Shown here: positions 36,469 through 48,700 of the stretch, piece after piece
Numbering within the stretch: the first letter of the stretch is position 1
How the letters are laid out: each line of letters opens with the position of its first letter
Assembly (NCBI RefSeq): GCF_000004075.3
Contig: NC_026660.2
Coordinates: forward strand, 27,345,498 to 27,409,497
From: Cucumis sativus
Taxonomy: Eukaryota > Streptophyta > Magnoliopsida > Cucurbitales > Cucurbitaceae
Direction: 5' to 3'
DNA length: 64,000 nucleotides
The notes under the pieces: generated by a model
What the model saw: the letters and a program-made list of their open reading frames with translations, nothing else
Databases searched by the model: none
What the model was told of the DNA's origin: nothing
Program-made: the position numbers and the translations under genes

Positions 36469-37271
36469 CGTGCATGGCCGTTGTCTGCATGTTCCCGACT
36501 GCGCGACGGCAGTTTTCCTGTTCGTTTAACGTCTGCAACAGCTACAGATTTCTCTCACCGTTCCGCCACCGCTCATGACGACGGCACGCATAAGAATTCA
36601 GAACATGTAATTCTAGTAGAAAAAATCTCAGGAAGTAAGAGCCGGATTTTGGAACGAGGGAGAATTTTAAAGCATAAAAAATATGGCGTCATCCGCGTTT
36701 GAGCGTTTGCATTTCCCGTTCGAGGGAGAGAGAGAAAGAAAAAGGAAGTGAAAGGCAGTTTCACACTGAGAGGAAAAAAAACGTGGCAAATATTTGAAAG
36801 CGTGGAAGGCGGGGACTGGACCAAGTAATTGACACGTATTGAATGTACACGTCATCAACCTTCCCACCTTCCACCGTCACAGCTGGTTGCTACACGATAG
36901 CAACGGCGGTCCACTACCCAAAACTTATTTATGTCTATAAAAGTGAAATGCCTCCGCCGTTGATGTTAGTCTTAACCGTGAAATCATCGGAACGGCGTAC
37001 CGTCGACAATCTGTTCCGACCGTTCGTAAAATATTCTTATCCTTGTTCAGTATTTTGGGTGAAAATATTATTTTCTTCCATATGAGAGGTAAAAAGGTTG
37101 TAATTAAATTCGTGTTAAATGTTTGGGTTGAAAAAAGCTGGTGAAAAAGTGAAAGTGAATATGATGGTAAGTAGGAGTCGATGAGCTATTTATTTAGTTG
37201 CTTAGATGATTCTATGGATAGATTAAGAATCTTTATTGTCGAAGAAAAATTATAAAACGAAGATAACTTCA

Positions 37272-37302
37272 ATGGGCCTTGGGCCGGAAGCCCATTGGGC
37301 CA
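37272..37302. promoter_or_regulatory. Cluster of four Site II (TGGGCC/GGCCCA) elements
   Basis: Within 31 bp the sequence reads aTGGGCCtTGGGCCggaaGCCCATTGGGCC: three elements in one direction and one reversed. TCP factors bind such sites in promoters of ribosomal, cell-cycle and mitochondrial genes. It lies about 190 bp beyond the ATAD3 stop codon, not at any start I could define. Confidence 0.6.
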
Positions 37303-37487
37303 AATTCCTAATTTAGTGTTTTTAACCCCATCAACAGAGGGTATAGTGAATGAATATTTCAGTTACAAAATTTGGTAAGGTTTGTATGCTGAGAAAATAG
37401 TGGGTTTAAAAATAGGGTGGAAAGTTTCAATAAACAAAACTGCATCATCTTCCATGAAAAAGAAGTTACAATAAACAAATTCCTCAT

Positions 37488-40400
37488 CTAAGCAGGGTGA
37501 CCACCTTCAGCTGCTAGCTTTAATCTTTGATGATGCTCAGTTACCTTGTAATCAACAATTTCTCTTAACAATGTGGAGTCCAAAACACAGTCTGGCCGGC
37601 CATAAACAGCTGCCTGGACGCTGGCCATGAGCTTTGCGATCTCACGACCGGAGAATCCTTCGGTTTTTCGAGCTGCTTCTTGGAGCACATCATCAGTTAT
37701 GTCTTTTATGATTATTTGTTGGGGGCTTTTCTTCAACGAGAACACATGCTTGGATGTGGCCTCATTTTGATTGCTTAGGTACTTGTTTAGATAAAGCTTT
37801 AGCAGTTTGAAGCGTTCTTCCTCACCAGGAAGTGGGAACTCGATTACTTCATCCATTCGGTCGGTCACGGCACTGTCGAGATCGCCTGGTCTGTTTGTTG
37901 CAAGTACAAGAACTATATCTCTTGACTGATCACCAGTTCGGAACAGCAATGCGTTTAGAGCACTTCTCTGAGCTTCACTCATCCGTGTACTATTTCGTCT
38001 GCATTAGTAAAATGGTCACTTGAAAATGATTCATTTATAAATATGCCATGAAAGGCACACCCTGACATTTCTCACCTAAATATTGTACTACTTTCATGCT
38101 AATCCTAGGTTAACTGAATAATAGGATATAGGGTAACTTTTAAATGCTGGTTTTTCCTATTTGTTAGAGCGGTGAGGGTAGAGGTGGGGGACGACTTACT
38201 CGCAGAGAAATGCGTCTGCCTCGTCAATGAAAAGCAGTAAGCCTTTCCTTGAATTTTTAGCCCAGTCAAATATTTGGTGTATTTTTGTCACAGCTTGTGG
38301 GCCCAAAGGTGCAACATCTCCTCCTGTCATCATGGCATAATCCAAACCCTGTGGACACAAAAGGAATCAGAGACCAATATGATAGTAATGATATCATATG
38401 ATGACTTAAACCAACAAATTCCTATAATTTCATGGCGGCAGGAGTGTTTGAACTAAAACTGCTGTGTTGAATGATATCATATGATGACTTAAAAACTATA
38501 TAGGAAAAATATATTCAGGTACTTTCTATCCAGACAGTAATCGTTGACAAAACTATTCAAAGTATCCATTCATAGAACATGAAAGAAATAAATTGCCTAC
38601 AAAAAAGGAAACAAGAAATTGGTTAACATCTTACTGATTTCCGAGCTATCTCTTTCGCAACCATGGTTTTACCAGTACCAGGAGGTCCATAGAATAGCAT
38701 ATTACGGAAGGGTGCCTCATGAGCTTTGGTGTTTGCAGTAGCTCTAGCAAGTTGTTCGATTCTCCTTTTAAGTGAAGGGTGGAGGACAATATTCCCCAGA
38801 TGATTTTTATTTTCAACAAGGCCTGCATCCCCAGCTCCTGTCGAAAACGCAGCAGCTTTGTTCTTTACCCAGGGTATTATCTTGGAACCTGGAAATCTTG
38901 CAACAGAGGATTCTCTAATGAGTGACGGCTGCCCCAATAACCTATTAACATAACCCCAGATAACTCGAGCACCTTCCCTGTAAAATCAGGCGGGAAAAAG
39001 GGCGAATGATTGGGCAGCAGCTTAAGCTTAAATTTGAGGAATACGAAAGACTAAAAATCACAGATTTGTATGTGGATGGTGATATGATGAGCAAATGGTT
39101 CCTATCTTACAGGACTGGGCTGACATTTTCACCTTCACACCTACCTTTAGTGAATGAAGAGATGAAGAAAGTTTGTCAAGTCATTAGCAGATCAATACTA
39201 AGCGAAGGTTTTTCAAGGTGAAGAACCTAAAGATTAAATTAAAAAGCAATGTATTCTTAGGTTTACCTAACTACAAGGTCTAAAGTGTAATGAGTTCATG
39301 TCGTATCTAAAAAATTGTAATGACTTCATGAAACTATCACCTGGTAGTGTAAACTCCCGCAGCTAATGCAGTAGCTCCACCAACAGCCAAAACCAACTTA
39401 TTGCGATCAGTCAGTAAAATCCTTACACCCCCTGAACAATTAAATCAGAAGTAAATATCTTGTGTGTCAACCAGAGCCAAATATGAGACCAAACTAATGC
39501 AGGCAATGGATGCTAATCTATTACTTGCTAGTTGCTACTGCGCCTCCCAAAGCTCCTTGATGTTCAAATACATAACTTTGAGATATTTGGAAACATGGAA
39601 AATAAATCCTAACTATCTAGAATGTAGAAATGGGCAATAAACATTCAGAACCCTAACAAATGGAGCCTCTCACATCATCTTCTAAATTAGGACACGGTAG
39701 CCTAGTCAGGATAATAAAACTAGCACTCCAATACCATGACATGAACACATCACATGCTTGTTGATTAAAACAAATCCCACCTTCAATATGACTAAATGTC
39801 GTGTTAATTGCAGCGAGCCATTTTTCTTTCTCGCCACTAATTCGTTCCATCAGCATTCTACGGTTATGGTCTTCAGTCAACTTTGCTTCATGTGCACGAC
39901 CCTCAGCTTCTGCCATAGCCTTCACTCTTATAGTTTCCCGCTCAATCTCAGCTCTCTCTTTCTCAGTTTGGCGTTGCTGTGCCTGTATCTGCTCCTCAGT
40001 TACTTGTCTTGCCTGTTCTTTCCTTAAAGATGATTGTTCTTGCATTCCAACTAACTCAACATTATGCCGCCTTTGTGCTTCGTGATCAGTCTGCAAAGAA
40101 TAGTAAGATATCAATAAGAAAGAAAAATGCAACATGCATAACCAAACTCTTTCATTATTAACTAGCATGCATTTTTCAACGCATCCTTAATCTGGAGAAC
40201 AAACTATAACCAAGCCACCTGCATTCTTTTTCTGGCCAACTCATCTTCATAACGCAGCATCTGCGCCTTCGCCTGTGCTTGTTGTTGGATAAGATTTCTT
40301 TGTTCTTCAGCCAATTTCCGTTGTCTCTCCTGCAAAGAATGACAACTAGAGATAAGCCCCCATACATGAATATATATAGACACCAGGGGATTACTTGTTC

Positions 40401-41121
40401 AACTAGCTTATTATTAATAAACCAATAATAGGTTCAGAGACTGGAAAATCAAACCGAAAGAGCAACCCACATTTCCTTATGCCAAGATGAAATGCTAAAA
40501 AAATTCCAGAAACATTAGGTGGTAACAACATAGATAAAAACCTACTATATCAGCTTGAGATTGAATGACTTCGTAATGAGCCTTTTCAGCGGCCAATTCA
40601 GCAAGACGCGCTTGTTCCTGCTTTTTCATCAGCTCAAAAACCTACCCAGAAAGAACACAGTTAAAGGCAATGAACTTGAATAATTCAATAGCAGAAAACA
40701 AAATTACATTCAACACCCCCGTTCAGAACAACAAAACAACCATCATATATTAATCTCAGCACCTCAAATGTCCATTCCGTTCTTCAATTACTCTCCCAAA
40801 AAGCAACCAGAAAATGAAACAAACTATAAAACAACAAAAACGAAACAACACCTGTTTAGCATTGGGGGAACTATTGATTTCTCGGAGAGCTTTAGCACCT
40901 CTTTCCAATGCTTCAGCATCAAATCCGGACTTACTCGGCTCCTCAACAGCGGGTTTAGCGTCTGATTTATCATCAGAAGACTTATCCTCCTGAGGAGCTT
41001 GAGAAGAAGAGAAAGGTGAAAAACGAAATGGAGAGTCGGCGTAGGCGTGATTGGCGATGGTGGGCAAAGACGCAGCAGCCGCAGCCATAGCTACGCAGGC
41101 GGATAATCTAGAAACAGCCAT
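37488..41121 (-). CDS. ATAD3: ATAD3-type mitochondrial AAA+ ATPase, 626 aa
   Basis: Eight exons (40852-41121, 40546-40641, 40219-40329, 39781-40090, 39341-39431, 38635-38977, 38200-38348, 37488-37998) join in frame to 626 residues, a normal ATAD3 length. Residues about 60-260 are the Lys/Glu/Gln-rich coiled coil typical of ATAD3 ([20 protein letters not shown]). A hydrophobic segment follows at about 270-288 ([19 protein letters not shown]). The AAA domain has Walker A GPPGTGKT (390-397), Walker [10 protein letters not shown] (444-452), sensor 1 VLATNRP and a C-terminal [11 protein letters not shown] sensor-2 helix. ATAD3 spans the mitochondrial membranes and organises nucleoids and contact sites. 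The N-terminus is alanine-rich. Intron 6 holds a 24-bp direct repeat (38387-38410, 38470-38493). Confidence 0.96.
38387..38493. repeat. 24-bp direct repeat in ATAD3 intron 6
   Basis: The segment aatgatatcatatgatgact plus taaa is present at 38387-38410 and 38470-38493. It contains the palindrome ATGATATCAT. Confidence 0.85.
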
Positions 41122-42792
41122 AACTTGAGGAAATTAGAAGCTCTGAAAATTTGGGTTACATAAACAACTGATAACAAAACCGCTTCAATGGCGGGATAAG
41201 AGTAGAGATGTCTTCTTGATCAAGTAAGAACATGGAAATCGGAAGGTTTCGATGTCTGATGCCGATGTATAAACCTCCGTGTTCTTGCAGTTGTAGAATC
41301 ATAGGGTTTAAGAGAGAAAGGGCCACACAAAAGAAGGCCCAAAATGAATTTTGAACGATGTGCGGAACTTATAATCAAATAAAACTGTCCTATCAATAAT
41401 AATACCAATAAGTTTTATAAATATTTTGATTTTTACTTTTTTGTTAGGTTTAAAAAAAATAAATTAGTAAAAATGAGAGCAAAATATCACATTCAAGCAA
41501 TTATTGAATCTCAAATTCTTTTATATTTTGATTGGTTATATTTAAAATTATCCCTTAAAAAAATATCTCAATTATAAATTAAAACTTTCCATGTTTAATG
41601 GTTCTTTTCAATGTGAGATCGAAGTCGTCAATTATCGTTTTTTAAATTTTTATAAATTAATAAATTCATTAGATATATGATAATAAAATCAAAGTTAAAA
41701 TTTATTATACACCATCCTAACTTTTTAACGAGTGAGATATGAGGTTTGAATCTCCCTACCTCGTTAAAAGAAAATTTCAATAATATTATTCTATAAATAT
41801 TAATTTAAAAACTTTAACCATGTAATAGAATGTTTAGCTTTTTCTAAGCATAATTCAACTAACACAATCGATGTTTAGTTTATTTTTAATCCATTGAAAT
41901 TATTGAGTAGAAAGTGTTAGTTTATTTAAAATATTTCAACTTAATCCAGTTTTATAAGTTAAATACAACGTGAATGGTAACATGGATAACAATTAGATAG
42001 ACACGTAGAAGTTTTGAATCTTCCTTTTCATGTTAAACTAAATAATAATTAAAAGAAAATAGAAAAGAGATTTGCCAGAAATGATGTTGATATTAGAATG
42101 ACGAAAAAGGTCATTTGTTCCATTAGTTTCGTACATATCAAAAGCCAGCTATGCTTCAATCTCTTTCTTTATAAAATCATATGTGATGAATGACTAACTA
42201 CTGTATGTAGTATTTATTGATATTCTATTTGAATCTTGAGACAGATAAGTTTAAAGAGGAGAGAACCATGAACAAATACCAAGGGATAAACATTCGGATT
42301 TTATAATATACTTTTGTTCCATACTTCTATAATTAGAATTTCACATGTTACAATTAAAATATAGTCAGTAAATTTATAAAAAGTAAGTGAGACGATGAAT
42401 CATGAGTGTAACATCAATCTCAACACCACCAGATGTATGATTGTCTAAAAAAAAAATCAAGTTAGAGGCAGTGACACAAATGTTATGCTAAATTAGAGAA
42501 TTTCCAAGTGGTGAATGACTATAGAATAAAATGGATTGATATAGATGAAGAAGTGAAGTTTCCATTAACAAGGAAATGGTGAAAATATAAAACAATCTCA
42601 GATCATCAGATGTGAGAAACACATACATCAAAGTTCAGCTCCATAACCCCGGACTGTGGAATGGCTGTGCAATGCTTTACCTTCCAGTTGAGAAGGTTTC
42701 AAAAGTAAAGAGGCGGAGTTTTGTAAGAAACAAATCAAGTTCATGGCCTGAACTCTTTTAACTTTCTGAATCACTGAGAATTGGATGTATTA
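41122..42792. other. Intergenic region: ATAD3 promoter and tubby-gene 3' flank
   Basis: About 1.7 kb of AT-rich DNA with no supported gene. It contains a short inverted repeat (ctttttaacgag 41721-41732 / ctcgttaaaag 41760-41770) surrounding 'gaggtttgaatctcc', which loosely resembles a Pol III B box. The ATAD3 promoter should lie at about 41150-41400, but no clear TATA box was seen. Confidence 0.5.
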
Positions 42793-44808
42793 CTATTCAC
42801 AGGCTGGTTTGGTGTCAAAGCTGCTTAAGCAGATTGCAAAGGCTTGGAAAGCGGAGAGCGGATAGCGATAATCCATTGTGAAGATGTCCTTTCCGATTTT
42901 TCCAAACTGCAATATTATCTTCTCTTGTTCTTCAACTGACACATCGAGGGCTGGATCGACATCGGCCACGAGTTGGAAATTTTTTACAGAAGCCACTGTC
43001 ACACGCCCTCTGAAGTTCAAGCACCAGCATTGGAGCTGTTCATGCCATCTAGGAGCCTTGTTCTTGAGAACCAAAGATTCTCCCAATTCTTGAACTGGTG
43101 TCTCAGTGATACTTGTGGAACTGAAATCTATGTCTGACTCCTTTCCATTAGAAGTCGGTAAAGGTAGGTGGTGGTGATGGTCGTTGAGGCAGGACGAGAA
43201 TGAGGTTGGTGTTGGTGCATTTCCTCCCTGTTGAATGCATGATGCAGGGATTGACTGCATTACACAACGCATTCTTCGTGGTCCTCTAGTTCGTAGAATA
43301 TTAAGCTCATAAGAGATTGACCCTATAGAGTAGTTGCAAGCTGACATTGTTGGAGAGACTTGCTTGGCATGAAACCTACGATTTGATTGATTGCTCTGTT
43401 GTCCTGCAGTGAGAACTGGTGGTTGACTATCATACATGATGAATCTTGAGCCAAAAAAATTGGACCTGTAAGATATTGTCAAATGATAACTTTAAGACAT
43501 CAACGAGAGGTAATTGGATAAACAATTGTAGTAGATCTACAAGTAAACACGCTTGCCTTAATTTACCCACATAGGTACTGCAGGCCCTAGAAAAATCATC
43601 AGCTACCAAAGATACAACAAAATCTGTACCCGTAGCCCTTCTTATTCTCTTGGCTGCTAATAAGAGTTTATCACCTTCATTCTCCGCTGTCAATTTGGTG
43701 AGATTGTAATTGAGTTAAAACCAAACATAAAATCATCATACTTCACTGATGGATTAGAAAAATAAAATAAATTTCCCTAAAACCTAAGAGTTTAAGAGTG
43801 ATTTTGAAATAGTTAAAATCATTTTTGACATTTTCAAAAGCACTCCTAAACATGCTTTTAATCATTTAAAAAAATTTATATCACGATAATAACACTACAA
43901 GGTGTAAAATTAAATATTAAATTAATATTAATAATTAAAAACGTATAAAAGTGATTTTAACAACTTCTAAATGTTAAAATTACTCACAAACCTGCACTTA
44001 AACTAAACTGGTCAATATCAGAAATCATTAACAAATGAAGTCCTAACTCCAAACTATTAAGCAAGCTTGTATTTCATCATTTATAACTCAGAACTCAGAC
44101 GGATGCATTTATATGATCCTAATCATATTCAAGTGTCAACAAGAGGATCAAAGTTGAAAAAATTGATCAGATTTGACATGATACATCGTATATGAACAAT
44201 CTCATGCATCATTAAGGTATACTAGGAAATAGGAATACAAGTAGGAAACAGGGAGCGTCACCTACAAGGCACCAATCCGGAGTATAGAAGATAGGTTGAA
44301 GTTGCTCTGTGCCTTCTAACATAGCATTGAATTGGAGAGTCTCGAGGTCCCGGCTTTACAAGAGCATCGTCAATGGCATTGAGGCAATAAAAGAGTGAGT
44401 TGAAGCACAAACTTCTAGTAAGAGTTAAGAGAACAATGAAAGTAAGGCCTCTACCTGTTTAAGCGAAATGGGAAACGTGAGCCTCCCACACTGCTCAGGA
44501 GTTTTAACAATTTCCAGTGTAATTTTTCTCCATGACTTGCAAACTGAAGCACAAAAAAGAACAACAGTCCTAGCAGGCCACGAGGTTTCACTCTCTTCAA
44601 CTCTTCGAATTATGTCCAAAAGCAACTCAGGAGGCAAATTTGCCCACTGCCCTTGTTGTATAACTTCAGGTTGAGGAGGCACTTCATCAGGTGCAATATG
44701 TGACCTTGTACGACTTCGCCAATTCCTCCCTTCTCCCCCTCGCTTCGGTCTGATTCTAATCCCATTTTTCATTTCCCTTAGCTCGCGAAAAAAGCTTTTG
44801 AATGACAT
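42793..44808 (-). CDS. TLP2: Tubby-like F-box protein (TLP), 414 aa
   Basis: Four exons (44455-44808, 44266-44353, 43557-43686, 42793-43465) give 414 residues. Residues about 50-110 are the F-box (WANLPPELLLDIIRRVEESE ... CASVCKSWRKI). The tubby barrel begins at LKQPGPRDSPIQCY and includes KLLLAAKRIRRATGTDFVVS, with basic residues of the phosphoinositide site, and the closing CLSSFDTKPACE. Plant TLPs tether to the plasma membrane through the barrel, are released under stress, and link to SCF ubiquitin ligases through the F-box. The intron between exons 3 and 4 (43466-43556) starts with GC, not GT: AAG/GCAAGC. This is required to keep GKL-RSNFFGSRF in frame. The product name follows domain order and the expected Arabidopsis neighbour (TLP2), so the number is tentative. 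Confidence 0.94.
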
Positions 44809-45770
44809 ATTTGTTTGGCATATCAATCCTTTCTGTTGAAATTAAATCACACCGCACTCAAATTAAAAAACTAGTAAACCAGTAAGCACATGGAAACTAA
44901 TTCAAAAACCAACCAAACAGATCAAGAGCAGATTAAATGGTTTAAGTCATCATATAACATTAAACTGGCAGTATAGGTAAAGAACCATTTTAAGAAATAT
45001 GATATTATATATAGTAGCAGATACTCCGTATCCTTCCCTGCTGAGTAAGAAACCAATAAACTGAGCATCATTCCAATTCTCCATGTTAAAATATAATAAA
45101 TAAAGGCAACAAATATGTCACCAGTGACCACAAAAAAAAAAAAAAAAAAAAAAAAAACTCCGCCATTTGATTAGACTTTCTAATCCGTCTTCAAACAGTA
45201 CGAAGATTCCCTAATTCAAGAATATAGAAACAAAAAAATTCCCAGTAAAGATTCTTGAAAAGAACATTCACCAAAACTAATAAAATTTGATACGTAACTG
45301 AGTAGTAGACAGGGATGGGGGAACCAAAGCATCCGGAATGTTGGAAGGGAAAGTCCAAAGAAATCGAAACAGAAAACACCAACAAAATGCAGTTAGAGGG
45401 ATAAGAGGAATCAACCTATTAATTTCTTTTTTTAATAAAAAAAAAAATTGTATAGATCAAGGGCACAAAGGAGGAAGAAAAATCTGAAATCCAAGCAGAG
45501 TGAAGAAAACCATTTGTAAAAACCAAAATCAGGAATCAAACTAAGAAAAGCGAGCGGGAACTCAACCCTGCTGCTAGAGTGGAGATTTGAGACAATGAGT
45601 GAAGTAGAAGAAGGGGAATCCAGCGGCGAAAAACACCAGAAACTGGAGCTTCTTTGTTAGTTGAGCGGCTTCAGAAATTGATGGATCCAGTTGAGGCTTC
45701 TTAATCAACATTCAAACAGTGAGGAAGAGGAAGAAGAAGAAGAAGATTGACGTAAAAAATGATATTGAGA
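44809..45770 (-). other. Tubby-gene 5' leader and probable leader intron
   Basis: Minus-strand sequence 16 bases before the ATG reads TTTCAACAG/AAAGG, a good acceptor. GC-richer sequence with TCTAGCAGCAGG/GTTGAG near 45565 could be the matching leader-exon end. A 26-base A run at 45132-45157 lies inside this presumed intron. Inferred from consensus only. Confidence 0.4.
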
Positions 45771-48700
45771 GGGAATCTAGGGCGTGATCCATCATCATAT
45801 TTATTTATGACTCTCAAAGGGTACGGCTTTTAGGACACGTGTAACTCACGTCTGGGATTTTCATATTATTCTCATTACCGTTTTATCCTTTTTTTTTCTT
45901 TTTTATAATTAAAAAAATGCCAAAACAGTCGAAACAACGAAGTAGGGAAATTCTTTTTTCTTAGCCTGGAAAGAAGAACCCGTTTCTTTTCTCCAAGGAT
46001 CTCACGTGGATTTTTTATATTAATTCTCATTTTTCGTTTTTTGGAAAAGCTAAATTTTATATTACCAATTGTTTTTTTATTTTTTTTAAATGTTATCACA
46101 CTCACTAACGCAGTGAGAAGACATTGGAGATATTTTAGTTTACTTGTTCACGTGTTTATCACGTGACTTATTATAATTTACGGAACTTAAACCTAAATTT
46201 GAGGTTTAGAGGAAAAATAAATGTTTTCTAAGCATTAATTTTTATTTTTAACTCCTTTTTTTTCTTTTTTCTTTTTTTTTATAAAAACCATAAACTGTAG
46301 ACATCAAATAAAAATTTATCTTTGAATAAAATAATCCAAATTATGGGTTCGAAGAAAAAACATGATTTAACTCTGATGTGATAACTTATAAGTAAATTTA
46401 TATTTTAGAAATGTGAGCACATGAAACATAAAAGAAGAAGCGTTCCAAAGCGGAAGTAAAAATTATTAGAATAGATAATAGAGAATAAGTAAAAAAAAAT
46501 TAGATTTAACTCTCTCTTAAGATTAAGTTGCGACTTTATGTAGTATTGAACGAATTAAATTATATTTTATTTTATATCATCTCATGGTATCTCGATTTTT
46601 TGAACTAAAATTCACCGAAACACAAATCAATTGAAACTTCTAAGCCAGTCGAAACCTATCCATGTATATTCTATCATCCCAAACCATGCGTGTGGCAGTG
46701 AGATTTTAGATTTCCTATCTTCATTATTCATTAGGTTAATATATATTATTTACTCTAATCAAACTATTGGATTGATTTTTTAATTCTAACCTTTAACTTT
46801 ATAAGCTTTGATAGCTTTAACGATATGATGTAGCGGGGAAGACTAAGGTTTTAAAACATTTAATTATTAAATATCCATCTATTTGTTTTTATAACCATAA
46901 TGTCACTCTCAAGAAGAAGAAGAAAATGGTCCATTATCAATTGAATGCTATAATGAAAATTGAAAGGCATAAGCACATCATGTGATGGTATAGCATCGAT
47001 AATGTCATTTTGTTTTCAAATGGAGGATCAACATATACTTTATTTTCTTTGATTATTTTGAACCCTATACATTAATATACATCTTGTCTTCAAACTAAAA
47101 TTGTTTCAAAATTTTATCCAAAAATGCTCAATAATTTATGTGTTTGCTATAATTATTATTGTTTTTATCATAGAAATACGTTTCTCCAATTTAAGAAGGT
47201 AGGCCATCCTTGTTTTATTTTTTAAAACATTATTTTGTGATTCAAACCGTTAAAAAGAATAAAAGCTTTGCTAAACTCTTTTTTTTTTTTTTTTTTTGTT
47301 AAATTATTTCATTAAAATATGTAAATATATTATATATTTTAGGAATATATATTGTAAAATAGAACACTTCCAGAAATCAATTTGTAGCAGTTGAGATAAT
47401 TATTGATTGTTTAAAATAGAAGTAATTTATAATTTGATTCATACCACTGATTGTTTTCTTTTGTGAGAGTGACGTGGATTACATTTGGCCTAAGGAGTGA
47501 GCAGTGATAGAGCAAATGAGAAAACCAATCCGATTTGGAGACAGCAAGGATTGTAAATGTCACCACGCTATACGTGTTTATTTGTTGTTTTTTCTTTTTA
47601 TAAACATTTAACTTCATCAGAACATTAAACCAAGAAAATACATTAAGTCCAACGAATTTAGGAGGAAAAAAAATAACAATGTATGTTTGAGTTTCAAGAA
47701 TAATTATCTATGCTAACCAAACAAACCCTACATATGTGAAGTAATCAAATTTAGGGTCATTTTCTTAAATGGAAAAGAATGTTGGTTGAAAAGTAAAAAT
47801 CCAATTTGAAAAAGAGAAATAGTTATAGATTAGTTCATTTTCAATTGATGTGAAATAATACGATTTATGGAATTAAAATTACGTAGCCAATAACCTTGAA
47901 CGAAGCGTCACATAGTAGTTATCTAAACAATTATATTATTTGACAAAAAGGTTGATAATTCGAATTCTTACCTGTAAATAAATTTTTTATTGATTATTAT
48001 GTCACGTGTTAATAAATTAAAATATATAGATATAATTATTTAGAAGATATGAGGTAAAAACATACATTTCGCTCAACCGTGCCTACGACTATAGTAAAAA
48101 GAAAATGAAACTTAAACCATTTTATCCTGCTACATAATATCTCAAAATGTAAATTTTTGTAAGCTTGTCTCATACAAAATGGTATCAAAACCTTATATCT
48201 AATTACAAAATATACTTTTCGTCCATATAAAACTTATTATACATTATTAGTTTAGTTTTAGTCAAACTAATAGAAAGATGATGGGGGAGGGGGGAGTTAA
48301 TGAATTTATTTGGTTGGCAAATAAAAATGTATCAATTTAACATTATTTCAAATGAATATTTTCTTCTTGTGTTCAGATATTGTTATTAGTAAACGTATGT
48401 CGAAAGATCTTGCTACAAGCTATAACCTTGGTTGTTCGATCTGTTATAATAAGGGAGAGGAAGAGGAAGATTGTGAAAGAAGTCAATCAAAGAGGGGATA
48501 ATTGTTCACATCCACGTAGGAATTACAAAGGCTTGGGAGATTCTAAGTCACTTAAAGTTGATTTAGAACAACCATTTCAAACATGGATTGTTCATTCCTA
48601 TATAGAACGAGATATGGAATGACTTTAGTCCATACGACTCTTTTGAAGATCTCTCATCGACATATGTAATGAAGCTAAATAGAGCGAGTGAATATATATA

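Larger units (their letters stand above)
33096..37487. other. 4.4-kb spacer between ZHD and ATAD3, with a possible minus-strand transcript
   Basis: This is mostly AT-rich DNA holding the 3' flanks of the convergent ZHD (+) and ATAD3 (-) genes. On the minus strand, an ATG at 36468 opens 21 codons (MDLREKRENFSLIKLLAKFSE) ending at a good donor (GAG/GTAAGT at 36406). Another stretch (35545-35615) can encode QIRGGALNGMVDKAEISATA up to AAAAG/GTAGAA. I could not join them into a recognisable protein. A (CCCCT)n run lies at 35950-35973 and four Site II motifs cluster at 37272-37302. Confidence 0.45.

Noticed and set aside
36481-36702. 73-codon plus-strand frame
   Set aside because: It overlaps the GC-rich presumed leader of the minus-strand candidate. 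It has no motif and is probably driven by base composition.
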